Shown here in pieces: positions 59,718 to 64,000 of a DNA stretch of 64,000 nt. Every line of letters starts with the position of its first letter. Positions within the stretch are counted from its first letter, which is position 1. The notes under the pieces are model-generated. The model had not been told where the DNA came from and made no database searches. It saw only the letters and a program-made list of their open reading frames with translations. The stretch covers positions 5,642,001 to 5,706,000 of the forward strand of contig NC_079496.1 in NCBI RefSeq assembly GCF_030052815.1, written 5' to 3'. Made by a program: the position numbers and the translations under genes. The DNA is from Hevea brasiliensis (lineage: Eukaryota; Streptophyta; Magnoliopsida; Malpighiales; Euphorbiaceae).

Positions 59718-61354
59718 TGTCAAGACCCAATTTATGGGCCGAACCGATACTAGGATTTGGGTCAGTATACGGATCGGCCAGATGTTACACTCATTTCATA
59801 TAGGTATTTTAGGGTAGTTTTGCATCCATTTTGCCCTTATATTTTAGTATATTTTATGTTTTTAGCTTTATTTTAACTTATTTGTTAAATTTAAATACTT
59901 TATATTTGATTTTTGTAATTTTGTTGTTTTTGATAGGTTTTTGTAGCAAATCGAGGATCAATGAGTGCATTAGGAAGTGATTTGAAGAAATTTGGAATTC
60001 TTTAAGCATGGAGGAAAGTTGAAGAAATCAAGCCTTAAAAGAGCAAACCAGCCGAAATTTACTTGAAACTTTGCTTAAGATCATGCTTAGGGTAAAGTGG
60101 CAGTGCTTAAGGTGCAGCACAAGTCAAGCATGAGCAGAAAAGTCCATTTTACTCTAAGTCTGTCGAGATTTGCTGAAGGTCTGCTTAACCTTAAGCATGC
60201 AGCGACTGAAGTCGAAATTTGCTAGCCGCTTAGGGTTAAACCGAACTCTGCTGCATCGCCTAACGTGAAAGATGCTGCTGGCTTAGATAATTTTACACCT
60301 CATTTCCTACCCACTCCTTGGCTCTTATTTACTTTTAGGACAACTTTTTGGAACAATATAAATTCATCATTTCCTTATTTTTGCTCAAAGAGGAAGGAGA
60401 GGAAAGACAAAAAGGAAAGAAAATTTAATAGAGAGAGAGAGGAGACGCCATTCTCTTTTGGGGAGGAGCTGCTGCACCAGTTTTGGAGCTCCAGAAACCA
60501 GAGATTTTGGTTCTTTTACCTAGGTTTTTCTATTTTAGTCCTTTTATCATATTTTTCTTTACTTTTCCTTCAATATTTCTTGTAAATACCATTATGAATG
60601 AGTAAACTCTTTAGATTTCAGAGTTGGGAAATATGTTTTAGATTAATTTGTGGATTTGGACTGGGTGTTTCCTTATTTTACATAAATATGAGTTTTGATT
60701 CCTTCCTTATGTACTTGATTTACTTGCCTAATATTGGTACCCATTGGGTATTGTATTAATCTTTGATTGAAGGACCGAAAGGTGAAAGTCATTGATAGAT
60801 AATCAAGGATTGGAACTTAAAAATCACCTAGATTTAGAAATAAACTAGGATTTTAAGAGGAATTAATTATTGGTTACAAAACTTAATGGGTTTTAAAGTA
60901 ATCAAATAACATACGAAAGTAGGTTTGGTTATTTTAGAACACACTTTGGTTTGCTTGAAAAAGATATCAAAGGAGTTTAGAATCAATTTCCTTCAAACTC
61001 TATTTTTTCCCTAAAAATTTGAATGCCCAAGATAAATCCCAATTAATTTATGCATAAACCCCCAACTCTGGAATCACTTTTACCATAATTAGACTTTCAT
61101 TTAAATTACCCATTGTTAATTTAGTTTAATTGCAAACTAGAATTAGAATTTATTTGTTTGCTCCTTACTCATTTCAATTAGATTAATCAATTTACCTTGC
61201 TCATTTACATTTACCATTTATTCATTAATCATTAGCCCAAATAATTGCTTCATTTATAGTTTGGTAATCAAACAGCAAATCCTCGTGGGAACGATACTTG
61301 ATTCATCACTTTATTACTTGAGATGACCCGTATACTTGCGGATAAGTCACATCA
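59718..61354 (+). repeat. 5' LTR of the right-hand Athila-like element
   Basis: Starts TGTCAAGACCCAA at 59718 (59715, TGTTGTC, is an alternative) and ends AAGTCACATCA, about 1637 bp, the same size as the other Athila-like LTR (1629-1631). A TATA box (CAATATAAATT) lies at 60354-60364. The stretch 60060-60260 is rich in TTAAGCATG/GCTTAAG variants. The tail has TCGTGGGAACGATA and GACCCGTATACTTGCGG, as in the other Athila-like LTRs. The exact left edge is uncertain without the second LTR. Confidence 0.82.
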
Positions 61355-61360
61355 AGTTTT

Positions 61361-61378
61361 TGGCGCCGTTGCCGGGGA
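61361..61378 (+). promoter_or_regulatory. Primer-binding site, tRNA-Asp type
   Basis: TGGCGCCGTTGCCGGGGA, complementary to the 3' end of plant tRNA-Asp, six bases after the LTR end. Confidence 0.93.
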
Positions 61379-61503
61379 TTTGATTTTTTGTTTGATATTG
61401 AACAATTGTTTGTTTGGTTAATTTGAGAATTTTATTTTATTTTCTTTTTACCATTTTACTTTGAGAATTTGTTTATTTTGTTTTTTTTCAGGTGCTTTAT
61501 TTT

Positions 61504-64000
61504 ATGAGAAGGACAAAAAGTGAAGAAATCAATTTATTCTTTGACCCAGAAATAGAAAAGACAGCAAAAGCTTTAAGAGCAGAATCTAAAAGGAGAAAAG
61601 CTGAAATTAAAGCTCAACAACAACAAGAAAGAGCACAAGAGCAAGAGGAATTACAAGAAGAAATGGCCAACAACAACAATAACAACCGCTCTGTGAAGGA
61701 TCATGCCTATCCTAACATTGGAGATTTCATGCCAAGTATCACAAGACCAAGGGTAGAAGCTAATAATTTTGAACTAAAGCCTGCACTCTGTCAGATGGTA
61801 CAACAATCACAATTTAGAGGAAATCCAAGTGAAAGTCCACATGTGCATCTAGCAAACTTTCTTGAGATCAGCGATATGTTGAAGATAAATGGAGTTTCTG
61901 ATGATGCAATTCGACTTAGATTATTTCCTTTTTCTCTGAAGGACTGAGCTAGAGAGTGGTTACATTCATTGCCACCGGGTTCTATCACAACATGGGATGA
62001 ACTTTCTCAAGCATTTTTAGCTCAATATTTTCCACCAAGCAAGACAGCTAAGCTAAGAAATGAGCTGACTTCTTTCAAACCTAGAGATGATGAGAGCTTG
62101 TATGAAGCATGGGAGAGGTACAAGGATTTGCAAAGGAGATGTCCACATCATGGGATTCCTAAGTGGATGCTTGTTCAACACTTTTATAGTGGAGTTTCAC
62201 CAGCTATTAGAAGTACAATTGATGCATCTTCTGGAGGTGATCTTATGGAGAAATCTGAAGATGAAGCTTTTTCTGCTCTTGATAAAATTGCTTATAACAA
62301 CTACCAATGGAGTTGTGAGAGGAATGAGATCAAGAAACCAGCTGGTATGTTTGAGCTTGATGCCATGAATATGATTAATGCTAAGTTTGATGCTTTGACA
62401 AGGAAGATGGACAAGCTAAGCATGAAAGTAGATTCTTCAGCTGGAGGTTCTAGTAATTCAGTAGAAGTTGGAGCTGCAAATGTCAATTTTGCAGCAGTTT
62501 TTTCTGCACTTAATCAAGATTTTTCAAGTGAGCAAGTGGATTATGTGGGGAACTACAATCAAAGACCAGGTGGTAACTCATTTTCTGCAACTTATGATCC
62601 AGCATGGAGAAACCACCCCAATTTCTCTTGGGGAGGTAGACAGGGGCAAAATCAGAATTTTCAGCAACCTTCTGGATATCAATAAAATCAGAATTTTTAG
62701 CAGAATAGAGGTCCTCCTCCTGGAATTTCTAAACCTCAAAATGCATCTGCTCCACCTCTACCACAACAAGCACAACCAGACAAGACGGGTAGGTTAGAAG
62801 CTATGATTGAAACTCTACTTGTGAGCCATCAAAGTCAACAAGAAATGATTTCTCAATTAGTATCTAAAGTGGATCAAATGGCAACACACAACAAGATGTT
62901 AGAGAATCAAATAGCCCAACAAGCTGCTCTTCAAGTAACAAAGCATTTGGGAAGCTCCCTAGCCAGCCAGAAAATTCAAGAGAGCATTGCAAGGATATTA
63001 CATTGAGGAGTGGAAAAATATTGGAGAATGGAGATAAAAAAATTGAAGAGAAAATTGAAGAAGAGAAAAACAGAAAAGGAGATGAACAAACTGAAGCTGG
63101 AGTTAGAATTGGAGCTGAGAAAGAAAATTCAGTGGAAGAAAAAGGAAGTAAGGAGAAGGAGAGCAAAGAAGAAGAACCTAAATATGTTGCACCTAAAGCC
63201 TACATGCCACCTTTACCATTCCCACAAAGGTTTCAGAAAGCGAAATTGGATAAACAATTTGGGAAGTTCTTGGAAGTATTGAAGTCTTTGCATGTGACTA
63301 TTCCTTTCACTAATGCCTTAGCACAAATGCCTTCATATGCCAAATTTTTGAAGGAGATTTTATCTAACAAGAAGAAATTGGAGGAATTTGAGATTGTAGC
63401 TCTCACGGAAGAAAGCAGTGCTATCTTGCAAAATAAGCTTCCACCCATACTGAAAGATCCTGGAAGTTTCTCCATACCATGTCACATTGGGGATATCAGT
63501 ATAGATAAGGCTTTATGTGATCTTGGAGCCAGTGTTAGTCTGATGCCATTGTCTATCTATGAGAAAGTGAAGATTGGAGAAATGAAGCCTACTACTATCT
63601 CACTATAGTTAGCAGATAGGTCTATTAAATTTCCAATTGGGGTAATTGATAATGTTCCTCTGAAAGTTGGAAAATTTTTCATACCAGTAGATTTTGTGGT
63701 ATTGGAGATGGAGGAGGATGTACACATTCCTATTATTCTTGGTAGACCTTTCCTTGCTACTGCTGGAGCTGTGATTGATGTAAAAAATGGGAGGCTTACA
63801 TTAGAAGTTGGGGAAGAGAAAGTTGAATTTAATTTGTTTCAAGCAATGAAAAAGAAAGATGATTCAAATTCATGCTTGAGAATTGATGTGATAGATGAAG
63901 AGGTCAGAGAAGTGCTTAAAAAGCAACATCCTAAAGATCCCTTAGAAGCTTGTTTGGTTCATAACATCAAAAAAGGGGACGAGATTGAAGAAGCTGCAGA
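61504..64000 (+). pseudogene. Athila-like gag and protease remnant
   Basis: ATG at 61504 opens MRRTKSEEINLFFDPEIEK, followed by a Q/E-rich stretch and the gag core: RLRLFPFSLKD, then a TGA at 61945-61947, then SITTWDELSQAFLAQYFPPS, CPHHGIPKWM and MFELDAMNMINAKFDAL. Further stops lie at about 62683-62685 and 62698, and a one-base shift before about 62960 moves the frame into RSGKILENGDKKIEEK and a Lys/Glu-rich region. The protease has DLGASVSLMPLSIYEKV; a TAG follows at about 63606, then LADRSIKFPIGVIDNV and IPIILGRPFLATAGA. It continues off the right edge. Aligned with the element at 27590-30294 it shares domains, but not the A-run shift. Confidence 0.92.

Larger units (their letters stand above)
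59718..64000 (+). mobile_element. Athila/Tat-like Gypsy element, right end outside the window
   Basis: LTR about 59718-61354, primer-binding site at 61361-61378 and gag from 61504, in the same order as the minus-strand element at 22285-32057. Gag has premature stops and the protease carries one too, so it is not functional as read. The window ends inside the post-protease region, so whether RT and integrase are present is unknown. Target duplication and 3' LTR are outside the window. Confidence 0.92.

Overview
This is nuclear DNA from a eudicot plant. The evidence is spliced genes with short AT-rich introns, plant-only families (CASP-like, WAT1-related, subgroup IVc bHLH, a 2-oxoglutarate-dependent dioxygenase array), Copia and Athila/Tat-type LTR retrotransposons, MITE-like elements and long A+T-rich intergenic DNA with AAT and AT microsatellites. 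I cannot identify the species. The gene sequences look rosid, and a Euphorbiaceae-like genome is only a guess.

Layout. Positions 1-2804 hold retrotransposon debris: the end of an Athila-like LTR, a Copia RNase H fragment and two Copia LTRs facing each other as a 630-bp inverted repeat. From 2805 to 43546 there is a same-strand tandem array of six 2-oxoglutarate/Fe(II) dioxygenases of the 'ACC oxidase homolog' type, called ODD-1 to ODD-6 here. ODD-3 (12173-13505), ODD-5 (39211-40854) and ODD-6 (42041-43546) are intact three-exon genes. ODD-1, ODD-2 and ODD-4 are pseudogenes. ODD-4 duplicates ODD-3 together with its promoter. It has been stretched from about 1.3 kb to 16 kb by a Copia element (16771-21681, target duplication AAGGG) and a gag-protease-only Athila-like element (22285-32057, target duplication CAATG). 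Its 3' flank then gained a long AAT microsatellite, a 3.57-kb solo LTR (32638-36209, target duplication ATGAA) and a small hAT-like element.

The right third is ordinary single-copy genic DNA: a CASP-like membrane protein (45536-47922, +), a WAT1-related transporter (51265-52886, +), a subgroup IVc bHLH iron-response-type regulator (53337-55487, -), a LINE RNase H relic (56086-56843) and the electron transfer flavoprotein beta subunit (57144-59426, -). A second Athila-like element begins near 59718 and runs off the right edge.

The dioxygenases probably act in specialised metabolism; their substrates cannot be read from sequence. The other genes are unrelated housekeeping or regulatory neighbours. 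The most unusual features are the GC-AG introns recurring in the array, the insertion history recorded in ODD-4, the 73-bp palindrome-bearing array in the non-autonomous Athila-like element, and a motif-rich block at the same place upstream of the TATA box in all three Athila-like LTRs.
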